In this document: positions 18,477 to 26,728 of the stretch, piece after piece | Layout of the letters: the number at the start of each line of letters is the position of its first letter | Position numbering within the stretch: position 1 is the stretch's first letter | NCBI RefSeq assembly: GCF_008086615.1 | Contig: NZ_RXYB01000012.1 | Coordinates: forward strand, 54,075-106,366 | DNA: 52,292 nucleotides | Source: Acetobacterium tundrae | GTDB lineage: Bacteria; Bacillota; Clostridia; Eubacteriales; Eubacteriaceae | Reading direction: 5' to 3' | The notes under the pieces: generated by a model | Seen by the model: the letters and a program-made list of their open reading frames with translations, nothing else | What the model was told of the DNA's origin: nothing | The model's database searches: none | Position numbers and translations under genes: made by a program

Positions 18477-18496
18477 TATAGCATAATAGACTGTCA
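18463..18496. promoter_or_regulatory. 14-base perfect inverted repeat over the nitroreductase promoter
   Basis: TGACAGTCTATTAT (18463-18476) and ATAATAGACTGTCA (18483-18496) are exact reverse complements separated by 6 bases. The element covers the -10 box and the expected transcription start, about 30 bases before the start codon. It is a probable operator for the divergent HxlR regulator. Confidence 0.7.
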
Positions 18497-18528
18497 AAAT
18501 AACAACTATTGAAGTGAGGAAAGTAAAA

Positions 18529-19344
18529 ATGAATATTATTCAGGTTGATCATGAAAAATGTACTAAATGTGGGATATGTGTAGAACTGTGTCCAACAAGA
18601 ACTTTACATATGGGAGAGAACGGGCCAGGAGAAGTTAGACCGGAAGGATGCATCGCTTGTGGGCATTGTGTTGCTATATGTCCAAATACGGCAATCGATA
18701 ATGCCAAGACACCATTATCTGGTCAAGTGGATTTAGAAGAATTTCCAGTTATTGATAGTGATACTGCTTACCATTTTATGCGATCACGTCGATCAATTCG
18801 TTGCTATAAAAGTGAAAGTGTTCCTAGAAAACAGTTATTAAAATTAGTCGATATTGCACGATTTGCTCCGACTGCAAGCAATAAACAGGGGATCTCATAT
18901 ATTATTATCGAAAACAGAAAAACACTTGAAAAAGCAACAGCAGCAGTTATTCAATGGATGGAAGAAAACCAGTCGCGTTGGTGGAGCTTTCCGTTGCATA
19001 TTAAAACTTATAGAGAAAAAGGCATTGATGGAATTTTTCGTTCTGCTCCAAATCTAATTATCGCGACGGCACCAAAAGATTTTAAAAACGGTCGGGAAAA
19101 TACTATTTTATCACTTACCTATTTAGAACTGTATGCAAATACGTTAGGAATTGGTTCTGCTTGGGCAGGTCTTTTTGAGATGTGTGCATTTTCAAACTAT
19201 GTTCCCTTACTGGACTTGTTAAAAATTCCAGAGACTAAGTCAATAACAGGCGCCGTCATGATTGGTTATCCGAAATATCATTTTCAAAGACTCGTGGATA
19301 GGAATCCGATTGATGTTACCTGGTTAAGTGATGAAGGTAGATAG
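18529..19344 (+). CDS. Nitroreductase-family protein with N-terminal 2x[4Fe-4S] ferredoxin domain
   Basis: 271 aa from the ATG behind GTGAGGAAAG; an earlier in-frame GTG at 18514 overlaps that site and is less likely. Residues 1-70 hold CTKCGICVELCP (Cys11, 14, 17, 21) and CIACGHCVAICP, two [4Fe-4S] sites. The rest is an FMN nitroreductase domain (MRSRRSIRCYKSE near its start, then FAPTASNKQGISY, and GSAWAGLFE near the end). Such fusions are common in anaerobes and may take electrons from ferredoxin to reduce quinone-like, nitro or other electrophilic compounds. The physiological substrate is unknown. Divergent HxlR control is likely. Confidence 0.9.
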   Translation: MNIIQVDHEKCTKCGICVELCPTRTLHMGENGPGEVRPEGCIACGHCVAICPNTAIDNAKTPLSGQVDLEEFPVIDSDTAYHFMRSRRSIRCYKSESVPRKQLLKLVDIARFAPTASNKQGISYIIIENRKTLEKATAAVIQWMEENQSRWWSFPLHIKTYREKGIDGIFRSAPNLIIATAPKDFKNGRENTILSLTYLELYANTLGIGSAWAGLFEMCAFSNYVPLLDLLKIPETKSITGAVMIGYPKYHFQRLVDRNPIDVTWLSDEGR

Positions 19345-19416
19345 GATAAGTTAAATAAAGATTTTGACAACATTTCCAGATAACCAAAAAAATATTTTGC
19401 TCAATCTAAACCAGCC

Positions 19417-19452
19417 AAAAAAGTTAAGTGGCATCAGACTCAACTTAACTTT
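19417..19452 (-). terminator. Terminator of the small gene at 19445-19777 (overlaps its stop codon)
   Basis: Read on the minus strand, AAAGTTAAGT pairs with ACTTAACTTT and is followed by a T run. The loop contains AGTCTGATGC, which is repeated in the hairpin upstream of the same gene. It may also stop the nitroreductase transcript from the other side. Confidence 0.7.
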
Positions 19453-19777
19453 CTGGCACCTCTTTTAGCATTGACAGGATCGCATTGATGTTTTCTTGGT
19501 TAACTCCTTTATCCGATCGCTGAAACAGTGCTGCCAGCACTGATTTTACAACGATGCGCGTTTGCTTATCGCCGATTTCACATAATTCTACGGTAACGAT
19601 TTCACCAGCCGATCTTGAACTGGGGGTTGTTTGTAAAATAATCACATAGTTTTTTTCTTTCAGTTCTTTTTCGATAATGGAAAAACGCCGTGTTTCATCT
19701 AAATTTGATAAAAATCTTTCTTTTAGCGCTTCAAGTGATGCGCCAATGATCACTTCTTTGGTTTCTGATTTACTCAT
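19445..19777 (-). CDS. Small conserved-looking protein of unknown function
   Basis: 110 aa, soluble, no signal peptide. It has a helical N-terminus, then probable beta strands (YVIILQTTPSS, GEIVTVELCEI, TRIVVKSVL) and a C-terminal helix. The pattern of a TTPSSRSAGE turn followed by alternating strands suggests a small folded domain, but I do not recognise the family. No good Shine-Dalgarno sequence precedes the ATG; instead a 10-base-pair hairpin sits 10-45 bases upstream and shares sequence with the terminator loop. It lies alone, convergent with the nitroreductase and divergent from a diguanylate cyclase. Confidence 0.6.
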   Translation of the reverse strand: MSKSETKEVIIGASLEALKERFLSNLDETRRFSIIEKELKEKNYVIILQTTPSSRSAGEIVTVELCEIGDKQTRIVVKSVLAALFQRSDKGVNQENINAILSMLKEVPES

Positions 19778-19788
19778 ATCATTTTTTT

Positions 19789-19822
19789 AGCATCAGACTG
19801 TATAAATTAAAAAGTCTGATGC
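19789..19822. repeat. Hairpin upstream of the small gene
   Basis: GCATCAGACT and AGTCTGATGC are perfect 10-base arms around a 13-14 base AT-rich loop. On the minus strand the hairpin falls in the 5' leader of the gene at 19777. The AGTCTGATGC arm also occurs in the loop of that gene's terminator. Confidence 0.65.
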
Positions 19823-20139
19823 ATTCCCCTTTCTTTTTTTGTAATACAAAACGATCGTTTTCGTTATTTAACTTCCGCCCGGTAAATGAACGAATTAAGA
19901 AAAGCAACAGGCGGTGCTTAAATTATATTGCGAATAAGAAAGATTTTCAAGTTAAAAACCATTGTCACCTTGTATTTGTAATAAAATAAGATTATTGTCC
20001 CATAATGAGAAGAAAATAAATGAGCAATGTTGTAAATATATTTTGATATTGATTGAGCTTGAGTTTATAATGTCAATTAAAGATAGTTAGAACAGAGCTT
20101 AAAGTGAACGACACAATAAAATAAGGAGTAAGCATAAAC
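19823..20139. other. Intergenic region between small gene and diguanylate cyclase
   Basis: No credible gene. It holds a 14-base perfect palindrome AAAACGATCGTTTT at 19848-19861, AT-rich sequence, and the promoter at 20043-20071 for the downstream cyclase. An AAGGAG ribosome site precedes 20140. Confidence 0.6.
20043..20071 (+). promoter_or_regulatory. Promoter of the SnoaL-GGDEF gene
   Basis: TTGATA at 20043-20048, 17-base spacer, TATAAT at 20066-20071. Confidence 0.75.
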
Positions 20140-21150
20140 ATGAATGATCAAAAAGAAAACGTTGCCATCTTTGAAGAGTATTTTGACCAATATATGAAAG
20201 CTTATATGACAGAGCGTAGTTTGGCGCAAATAGAGCCCTTGCTTGCGGATTCGATTTTCGCGTTTGGAACAGGTTTAAACGAGAGAACTTTCAATAAACA
20301 GGATGCCTTACTGCAATTTGAGAAAGATATCGAGGCAGCACCAGATCGGATTGATATTTATTATCATCATAAGCATGTTCATTTATTGGACCCGGATAAT
20401 GCCCTGGGAATTACTGAATTTGATATGAGCACCACGATTATGGATCAGGGGCTGAAAATCAACCATCTGCGATTAATGCTGGTGATGCATCGAGCGTGTG
20501 ACCGAATTGAAATTGCAGGAATGCATATTTCTTTACCTACCCAGGTTCATGATGAGGATGAAGTCTATCCCTTGAAAGAACTGGAAGAGCGCACGTACGT
20601 ACTGAGAAACATGGTTGAAAAAAGAACAAAAAGCTTGAAAGAGGCATATGATGAACTCATCACCATCATTAATCAGGACCATTTGACCCTTCTGAGATCA
20701 AGACATTATTTTGAAGAATCGTTGCTAAAAGAGCAAAATCGATTCGAGCGCTTTAAGAGAGATTACGTGTTGATGCTATTGGATTTGGATGATTTCAAAA
20801 TCGTGAATGATCAGTATGGACATCAGACAGGAGATGAGGTATTAAGAAAAGTGGCGTTAACCATCAGCTCTCAGGTTCGAACAACAGATATAGTGGCAAG
20901 ATGGGGCGGGGATGAATTTGTAATCCTGATGCCAGAAACAAATCTCAATACAGCCGAAAGAATCGGAAAAGACATCCGAATGGCGATTGAGGCTGAAACA
21001 TATGACATTGAACTGAAAATTACATTAAGCATTGGGATTACCAGCGCTCAAACACATCATCCGGAAAAGGAATGCAGTATGTTCGAAAGTGCAGATAAAG
21101 CGATGTACCGTGCAAAAAAAATAGGAAGAAACCAGATTTCTTGTCGTTAA
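20140..21150 (+). CDS. Cytoplasmic diguanylate cyclase with N-terminal SnoaL-like domain
   Basis: 336 aa. Residues about 5-135 resemble an NTF2/SnoaL-like alpha-beta fold (FEEYFDQYMKAYMTERSL; FAFGTG; later strands ending GMHISLPTQV), often a small-molecule pocket. A short coiled coil (about 145-175) leads to a GGDEF domain. The catalytic motif RWGGDEF is intact, and an I-site RTTD lies five residues before it. There are no transmembrane helices, so it should be soluble and respond to a cytoplasmic signal. The SnoaL assignment is by pattern and less certain than the cyclase domain. The gene has its own promoter and no operon partner. Confidence 0.88.
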   Translation: MNDQKENVAIFEEYFDQYMKAYMTERSLAQIEPLLADSIFAFGTGLNERTFNKQDALLQFEKDIEAAPDRIDIYYHHKHVHLLDPDNALGITEFDMSTTIMDQGLKINHLRLMLVMHRACDRIEIAGMHISLPTQVHDEDEVYPLKELEERTYVLRNMVEKRTKSLKEAYDELITIINQDHLTLLRSRHYFEESLLKEQNRFERFKRDYVLMLLDLDDFKIVNDQYGHQTGDEVLRKVALTISSQVRTTDIVARWGGDEFVILMPETNLNTAERIGKDIRMAIEAETYDIELKITLSIGITSAQTHHPEKECSMFESADKAMYRAKKIGRNQISCR

Positions 21151-21290
21151 AAAGTATCGCCATTTGTCTTTAGCGCATCCGATAAAGGGTATTACCAAAT
21201 GGGGGATAAACTTGGAGAAGCCTTCTCAATTGTTAAAGTTAAGTAGTTTCTACATACCTCGTAAAATAGAAGTTACGGAATATTTTAAGG

Positions 21291-21329
21291 AACCTGATAT
21301 TGTTTTCGAATTGTCAGCAATATCAGGTT
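21291..21329. repeat. 12-base inverted repeat before the TetR gene
   Basis: AACCTGATATTG (21291-21302) and CAATATCAGGTT (21318-21329) pair perfectly around 15 bases. No T run follows directly, so it may be a terminator for upstream transcription or an additional regulatory element; it abuts the -35 box of the tetR promoter. Confidence 0.5.
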
Positions 21330-21356
21330 GACTATTTAGTCATTCTAAATTATAAT
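21328..21356 (+). promoter_or_regulatory. Promoter of the tetR gene at 21381
   Basis: TTGACT at 21328-21333, 17-base spacer, TATAAT at 21351-21356. The -35 box is overlapped by the operator at 21329-21342. Confidence 0.8.
21329..21342. promoter_or_regulatory. TetR operator copy 1
   Basis: TGACTATTTAGTCA, a near-perfect palindrome. Its reverse complement, TGACTAAATAGTCA, recurs exactly at 21962-21975 on the other side of the regulator gene. Confidence 0.75.
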
Positions 21357-21380
21357 TGAGGACAGAAAGATAAGGAGGCA

Positions 21381-21944
21381 ATGGTGGATAAAAGAGAACA
21401 GATATTAAAAGCAGCATTGACACTTTTCAATAGGTATGGTTTCGACAATACCCCTACGGCCCGAATTTCAAAAGAGGCGGGTGTTGCAACCGGAACACTG
21501 TTTAACTATTTTAACAGTAAGGAAGAATTGATTAATGTCCTTTATCTAAATTGCAAGGATTCATTGACAAGACGGTTATCCGATGGTCTTGATCAAGAAA
21601 AGACCTATCGAAGCAAATTGAAAAGAATTTATATCAATTATCTCAGATGGAGTCTTGAGTATACCGATGAATTCCTTTTTTTTCAGCAGTTCTGCAATGC
21701 ATCCTGCATCGGCGAAACAACACGCAAAGAAGGTTTAAGTAAGTTCAATAGCATATTAGAGTTGATTACTGAAGGGATAGAGAAAGAAATTATAAAAAAT
21801 GTCAATCTGGATTATATCAGTACGGTGCTTGTAGGTATACTGAATTCAAGTACCTATTACTATATTGCGAATCCTAATTTGGCTGGAGATGAAGAGTTTT
21901 TAGAAATGTCTTTCGATTTTCTCTGGGATAGTATAAAAAAATGA
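21381..21944 (+). CDS. TetR-family regulator of the aldo/keto reductase operon
   Basis: 187 aa. TetR DNA-binding domain in residues 1-50 (REQILKAALTLFNRYGFDNTP, ISKEAGVATGTLFNYFNSKEE), then a helical ligand domain of unknown specificity. The ATG follows an ideal AAGGAGG site. An identical 14-base palindrome lies over its own promoter and again between its stop and the aldo/keto reductase. It therefore likely represses both itself and the downstream redox genes and is relieved by a small-molecule ligand, perhaps a carbonyl or electrophile. Confidence 0.9.
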   Translation: MVDKREQILKAALTLFNRYGFDNTPTARISKEAGVATGTLFNYFNSKEELINVLYLNCKDSLTRRLSDGLDQEKTYRSKLKRIYINYLRWSLEYTDEFLFFQQFCNASCIGETTRKEGLSKFNSILELITEGIEKEIIKNVNLDYISTVLVGILNSSTYYYIANPNLAGDEEFLEMSFDFLWDSIKK

Positions 21945-21958
21945 TTTTTTTTATACTA
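21931..21958. repeat. AT-rich inverted repeat at the end of tetR
   Basis: TAGTATAAAAAAA and a T-rich complement ending TATACTA flank the TGA stop of the regulator. It could be a weak bidirectional terminator that separates tetR from the next gene. Confidence 0.5.
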
Positions 21959-21961
21959 GAA

Positions 21962-21975
21962 TGACTAAATAGTCA
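21962..21975. promoter_or_regulatory. TetR operator copy 2, upstream of the aldo/keto reductase
   Basis: TGACTAAATAGTCA, the reverse complement of operator copy 1, located about 115 bases before the reductase start. Confidence 0.75.
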
Positions 21976-22090
21976 TTCAGCCGGAGGTAATGTAATTTTA
22001 AATTAATCACATCGATTTTAATAACCGTTGCCTGTTCTTCGACAAGCAGAAAAAATAAAGCAACTAAAAAAAATAAGGAGTATTACAAAA

Positions 22091-23254
22091 ATGAATTATC
22101 GGATCAACCCTAAAAATGGAGACAAACTTTCAGCCCTTGGTTTTGGCTGTATGCGATTTGCCAAAGATGAAAAAGAAGTAGAAAAACAGATAATTTATGC
22201 GATTGAGAATGGTGTCAACTATTTTGACACAGCCTATATTTATCCCAAGAGTGAAGCTATATTAGGTCGAGTGCTGGCAAAAGGTTATCGTGACCGCGTT
22301 AAAATTGCAACCAAGATGCCCCCATATTTAATAAAGAAATATGAAGATCTTGACAAGATTTTTAACGCTGAATTAGAAAGGCTGCAAACAGACCATATCG
22401 ATTATTACTTCTTGCATATGCTGACCGATGTCACAATCTGGACAAGACTTGTAAAACTCGGCATCATGAAATGGATTGAAGAAAAAAAACAAGCAGGCCA
22501 AATTATTAATATCGGATTTTCATACCATGGCGGCAGAGATGAATTTAAAAAACTGGTGGACACTTTTGATTGGGAATTCTGCATGATTCAATTTAATTTT
22601 CTTGACGAAAATAAACAGGCTGGAAAAGAAGGGCTGGAATATGCTGCGGCTAAAGGATTGCCGGTTATGATAATGGAACCGTTAAGAGGCGGGAAACTGG
22701 TTACAAATCTCCCCAAAGAAGTTTATAAGGTCTGGGATCAGGCATATGTACATCGTTCTCCAGCAGAATGGGCATTTCGCTGGATTTGGAATCACCCGGA
22801 AGTAACCGTTGTATTATCTGGAATGAATTCTCAGGCGATGGTGGAAGAAAATATAAAAACAGCATCACAAGCTGAAGCAAATGCTTTTACAGCCGCTGAT
22901 TTTGAATTATTTAATAATGTCAGTCAAATACTGAGTGAAAAAATTAAAATACCCTGTACCGGATGCAATTATTGCATTCCATGTCCAATGGGGGTCGATA
23001 TTCCGACCTGTTTTTCATGCTACAATGATCGGGAGATCGAAGGTAAAACGTCTGCTCTGAGCAAATACATTATGCAAACCAGCGTGAAGAGTAAAACCAG
23101 CAATGCTTCTCTTTGTTCGAAATGTGGAAAATGCGAAAAACATTGCCCTCAAAATATTAAGATAAGAGACGAACTGACCAATGTTTCAAAAGCGATGGAG
23201 GGTTTTTACTATAAGCCAACCCGGTTTATAATTAAAAAATTCATGAAATTATAA
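22091..23254 (+). CDS. Aldo/keto reductase with C-terminal [4Fe-4S] domain
   Basis: 387 aa from the ATG after TAAGGAG; an upstream in-frame extension to 22028 has no ribosome site. An AKR TIM barrel (LSALGFGCMRF, the YFDTAYIYPKSE block with catalytic-type Asp and Tyr, and HIDYYFLHM) is followed by ferredoxin-like cysteines: CTGCNYCIPCPMGVDIPTC and CSKCGKCEKHCPQ. This AKR/Fer4 architecture is common in anaerobes and probably reduces carbonyl compounds using NAD(P)H or an Fe-S electron route. It is preceded by a copy of the TetR operator and followed by a nitroreductase 53 bases downstream, forming a likely redox operon. Confidence 0.93.
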   Translation: MNYRINPKNGDKLSALGFGCMRFAKDEKEVEKQIIYAIENGVNYFDTAYIYPKSEAILGRVLAKGYRDRVKIATKMPPYLIKKYEDLDKIFNAELERLQTDHIDYYFLHMLTDVTIWTRLVKLGIMKWIEEKKQAGQIINIGFSYHGGRDEFKKLVDTFDWEFCMIQFNFLDENKQAGKEGLEYAAAKGLPVMIMEPLRGGKLVTNLPKEVYKVWDQAYVHRSPAEWAFRWIWNHPEVTVVLSGMNSQAMVEENIKTASQAEANAFTAADFELFNNVSQILSEKIKIPCTGCNYCIPCPMGVDIPTCFSCYNDREIEGKTSALSKYIMQTSVKSKTSNASLCSKCGKCEKHCPQNIKIRDELTNVSKAMEGFYYKPTRFIIKKFMKL

Positions 23255-23307
23255 AAAGTCTTCCTGCCCGACAGGATCGACCCGAAAACTATTTTAGGAG
23301 GATAATT

Positions 23308-23976
23308 ATGGAAAATTTAGAATTGATGAAAGCGCGTCATTCGGTACGCGCCTTTAACGAGAGAAAAATCGAAGGGGAACCTGCCCATATTTTGAGTTCG
23401 CTTATTGACGAGTGCAATAAGAAGAGCGGAATTCATATTCAGCTATGCCTGAATGAACTAAAAGCATTTGACGGCTTGCTGTCGCACTATGGAAAATTCA
23501 GCAATGTCAATAATTACATTGCCTTAGTTGGAAAAAAATCAAAAGAACTTGATGAACAGTTAGGTTATTATGGCGAGAAGATCGTGTTAAAAGCCACCGA
23601 ACTTGGTATGGGCTCATGCTGGGTTGCCGGGACATACAGCAAAAGCAAGAGCCGCTGTACAATAGAAAAAGGAGAAAAACTTGTCTGCGTTATCGCTATC
23701 GGGTACTTCGATAAAGATGGCATCCCTCACAAGACAAAATCTGTTGAAGAACTCAGCCACGTAAATGCCAATATGCCGGAATGGTTCCGACAGGCGATGG
23801 AAGCAGCACAATTAGCGCCTACTGCTATGAATCAGCAGAAGTTTTTAATTTCCCTTAATGGCAATACGGTGATAGCAAAAGCGGGAAAAGGATTTCTCAC
23901 CAAACTAGACCTTGGCATCGTTAAATATCATTTTGAACTCGGTGCGGGACACGCAAATTGGCGATATCATAAATAA
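23308..23976 (+). CDS. Nitroreductase-family protein (putative TM nitroreductase type)
   Basis: 222 aa. It starts with MENLELMKARHSVRAFNERKI, the canonical FMN phosphate-binding RHSVR block. LGMGSCWVAGTYSK lies in the middle and a second flavin-site-like block, AAQLAPTAMNQQKFLISL, follows. This duplicated-half layout fits the TM1586-like nitroreductases, in which a single chain mimics the usual dimer. GGAGG ribosome site. It lies downstream of the Fe-S aldo/keto reductase and likely shares TetR control. Substrate unknown. Confidence 0.88.
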   Translation: MENLELMKARHSVRAFNERKIEGEPAHILSSLIDECNKKSGIHIQLCLNELKAFDGLLSHYGKFSNVNNYIALVGKKSKELDEQLGYYGEKIVLKATELGMGSCWVAGTYSKSKSRCTIEKGEKLVCVIAIGYFDKDGIPHKTKSVEELSHVNANMPEWFRQAMEAAQLAPTAMNQQKFLISLNGNTVIAKAGKGFLTKLDLGIVKYHFELGAGHANWRYHK

Positions 23977-24116
23977 TCAGATACTGAAGCAATTGACTGG
24001 TGAGGATAGCTAAGTGGGGTCAAGAACAACGACTATTTTACATTGTACGGCAAGATACGTTTGTCGACAACCTGGAAAAAGACACTTTACAGGGTCCTCT
24101 TTCTGGGATAAATCAT

Positions 24117-24803
24117 TCAAATAATCCGAACGGCATTGTCACGGCCTGTTTTCTGGAGCAGACATTTCTTTATATACAAAGGATGATTCATCCCTAGCTC
24201 TGATCTGAAGTTGAGAAAATCTAGTTTGCCAATACATTCAGTGGGTTTCTGTTGCGATTTTAAATATTGAAACAGATCATTTGTTGCCAGGCAATCGGAA
24301 AGTGCTCTATGGGTAGTGGTGTTTCGAATCGCACATTTTTCACATAAAGCCAGCAGGCCCCGGTTTTGCAGAGGTATTGTTTTTTCTCTGAACAGACTCA
24401 CGATATCAATGAAATCATTGGTCAAATATTGTCCCAGCTGTTCTTCACAATGATCATATAAAAAATTGATGTTAAAATTAATGTTATGACCAATTAGAAC
24501 ATTATCAACTGAAAAGCACAGAAAGGAATCCAGCGCCTCGCTAACCTGTGCGGCATCCGCAACCATTTGATTGGTGATGCCGGTTAGGTTAGAAATATAA
24601 TCATTAATAGGGTTCATCGGCCGGATTAATGATTGAAAAATGGATGTAATTTCATTTTTGCATACTTTTACTGCTCCAATTTCAATGATTTCGTTGTTTT
24701 TAGGGTTGAACCCTGTTGTTTCAATATCAATAATCACATAATCATCAGGAAATTCAATAAGGTTTTTGCCTTTATAATCTCTGGTTGTTGGAATAATGTT
24801 CAT
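24117..24803 (-). CDS. DnaQ-type 3'-5' exonuclease (DEDDh)
   Basis: 228 aa. Exo I block VIIDIETTGFNPKNNEIIEIG carries the Asp and Glu metal ligands. The middle block contains GHNINFNINFLYD, and HRALSDCLATNDLF is the Exo III His/Asp pair, giving the DEDDh signature of PolC-epsilon-like exonucleases. No polymerase or helicase domain is attached, so it is a stand-alone exonuclease for DNA repair or RNA trimming. AAGGAG precedes the ATG. It is convergent with the nitroreductase and divergent from maf. Confidence 0.92.
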   Translation of the reverse strand: MNIIPTTRDYKGKNLIEFPDDYVIIDIETTGFNPKNNEIIEIGAVKVCKNEITSIFQSLIRPMNPINDYISNLTGITNQMVADAAQVSEALDSFLCFSVDNVLIGHNINFNINFLYDHCEEQLGQYLTNDFIDIVSLFREKTIPLQNRGLLALCEKCAIRNTTTHRALSDCLATNDLFQYLKSQQKPTECIGKLDFLNFRSELGMNHPLYIKKCLLQKTGRDNAVRII

Positions 24804-25048
24804 AATTAATTCTCCTTACTATATGTTTCAAATTTGACCTAAACGGTCGATAAGATCCATAGTTCAATTATGACCAAATTTATTATTTTTATTCATCATA
24901 TTTAAATGTTTTATAAAAAAAAATTATGATATATTAAATTAAGACAATAAAATTCACTGATTTTGAAGTTAAATCAGTGAATGGTCGGACAATTAAAGAT
25001 CGAAATAAAAAAATATTGAAACTCAAATAAATAATCAGGAGGCAAAAT

Positions 25049-25666
25049 TTGAACCCAAAAATAATTTTGGCCAGCCAGTCGCCGAGAAGACGGGAGCTGC
25101 TTGAATTGGCCGTTAAGGACTTTGAAATAAAAGTGGCGGATATTGATGAAAAGAAAATTGAAATGGATATTTTAAAAAACCAAGACGGCGATTTTCTGGC
25201 TGCAGCCAAAAAACTTGTTCTTGAGCTATCATTGAGGAAAGCTCAAGAAATACAAAAGGACAATCAGGAGGCTCTGGTGATCGGGGCGGATACTGTTGTG
25301 GTTTTAAATGATCAGATCCTGGGTAAACCGATGGATGAAGACGATGCATACCGGATGATCAAAATTCTTTCCGGTAATACCCACCGGGTATTAACCGGAG
25401 TCAGTATAAAATTTGGCAATCTAGAGGAACAGTTTGTATCGGTATCAAAAATAAAGTTTTTTAGCTGGAACAAACAGATGAAAAGAGAGGTTAGGGCATA
25501 TGTGGCATCCGGAAAGGCCATGGATAAAGCCGGTGCCTATGGCATACAAGAAGAAGCTGGGCTTTGGGTCAAGTGGATAAAAGGCGATTATAATAATATT
25601 GTCGGTCTTCCGATAGCCCAACTCAACAAAAGACTCAATAAGTTGATGAATAAAAAAGTTAATTAA
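25049..25666 (+). CDS. maf: Maf-type nucleoside triphosphate pyrophosphatase
   Basis: 205 aa, TTG start with a strong AGGAGG site. Maf family: the N-terminal LASQSPRRRELL loop, GADTVVVL with the catalytic Asp, and the DAYRMIKILSGNTHRVLTG block. The enzyme hydrolyses dTTP/UTP or modified nucleotides and is linked to septum control in Bacillus. Residues AGAYGIQEEAG near the C-terminus fit the substrate loop. Length is normal. It is monocistronic; in many Firmicutes maf lies next to radC or mreB, which are absent here. Confidence 0.93.
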   Translation: MNPKIILASQSPRRRELLELAVKDFEIKVADIDEKKIEMDILKNQDGDFLAAAKKLVLELSLRKAQEIQKDNQEALVIGADTVVVLNDQILGKPMDEDDAYRMIKILSGNTHRVLTGVSIKFGNLEEQFVSVSKIKFFSWNKQMKREVRAYVASGKAMDKAGAYGIQEEAGLWVKWIKGDYNNIVGLPIAQLNKRLNKLMNKKVN

Positions 25667-25774
25667 CTTTAAGGAAAATATAAAGCTGTCAATAATTTTG
25701 AAAAAGTCTTACTATCAATAGATCGCTCTTCTTTATTTTTGTGATGCATGTATCAGATCTATGAGAATGCCGAA

Positions 25775-26606
25775 TTATTTGGTTTTATCCTGCAGTTTTT
25801 TTAAAGCAGAAATGAAAAAGTCTGGATGCTCATAATGGATATCATGGCCTGATTTGATAGTCATGGTTTCACAACTGACAAGGCAATCCTGAACCATTTT
25901 TGCATCTTCATCGGTATTGGCGGCATACAAACCCCCGTCCTTTCCGTAATTTGTTTCGGCTTTCAGATAAATCGTCGGGCACTGGATTGCTTTTAGCATC
26001 GCTTCCTGATCGATGTCATTCATCCATGAACCATCGTAAAAGGTCTCGCCGAAGGCCGGATCATAGCAATCAAAGGAATTCATGAGTCGAAGCCAGGAAT
26101 AGGGGATCCAGAAGATTCTTGGTCTCTGACCAGGATAATTATTTCGAAATGTCTCAACAGCCTGCACCACCTTCTCTTTTAAACCACCGAAAAGGGAAAC
26201 CATGTAGCTGTTTTTAAAATAGTAGACAACAAAATCTGTTTCATTCGTCTGGTTCAGAAAGCTGTGAATGGTCAAGAAGGTATCCTTCCAGGCAAAGCAG
26301 GCATTTCCTTCCTGCATTTCCTCAGGAGTCACGGCAAAGAGCGGTGGATCTTCGAGCAGAACGCTACTGACCAGCTCCGGCGCGTTGGATCCCAGCCAGG
26401 CTGCCAGAACACCGCTGGAAGAATGTCCGGAGACAATACATTTTTCGCTGATCACATGCTCCATAAATCAGATCAGCACCTTGCCGTTTGCCGTGCAGGA
26501 ATAAAGCGGGTGTAAATTGCTGTAAAAAATAACCGAGGAAACCGGCGATGCTGATGACCACAAAAGCTAAAACAATCAGTATAATATGCATTTTTTTAAT
26601 CTTCAC
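25775..26606 (-). pseudogene. Broken alpha/beta hydrolase with N-terminal membrane anchor
   Basis: Two overlapping minus-strand frames form one damaged gene. The N-terminal piece (from 26606) has a membrane anchor and an oxyanion-type ALFLHG. It then reads out of frame, while the second frame (25775-26464) continues with the nucleophile elbow GHSSSGVLAAW (an SGHSSSG match to G-x-S-x-G) and a C-terminal SGHDIHYEHPDF that could carry the catalytic His. The 60-80 residues that normally separate these motifs are missing, so a deletion plus frameshift has occurred. The second frame could still yield a truncated protein from the internal ATG, but it has no clear ribosome site. An IS3 remnant lies just upstream. 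Confidence 0.7.
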
Positions 26607-26728
26607 TTTCTTGATCCTTAACTATTTGATGGGAATAGCCCAAATTTTTTTGACAAATTCAAACTGACTGATGAATTGACTGGAGTCAATCAGCGCGAGC
26701 CCACCCTGATTTTCATCACCCAGAATCA

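Noticed and set aside
24000-24197. Plus-strand 65-codon frame between nitroreductase and exonuclease
   Set aside because: GTG start preceded only by weak purines, overlaps the end of the exonuclease gene antisense, and the translation resembles nothing known.
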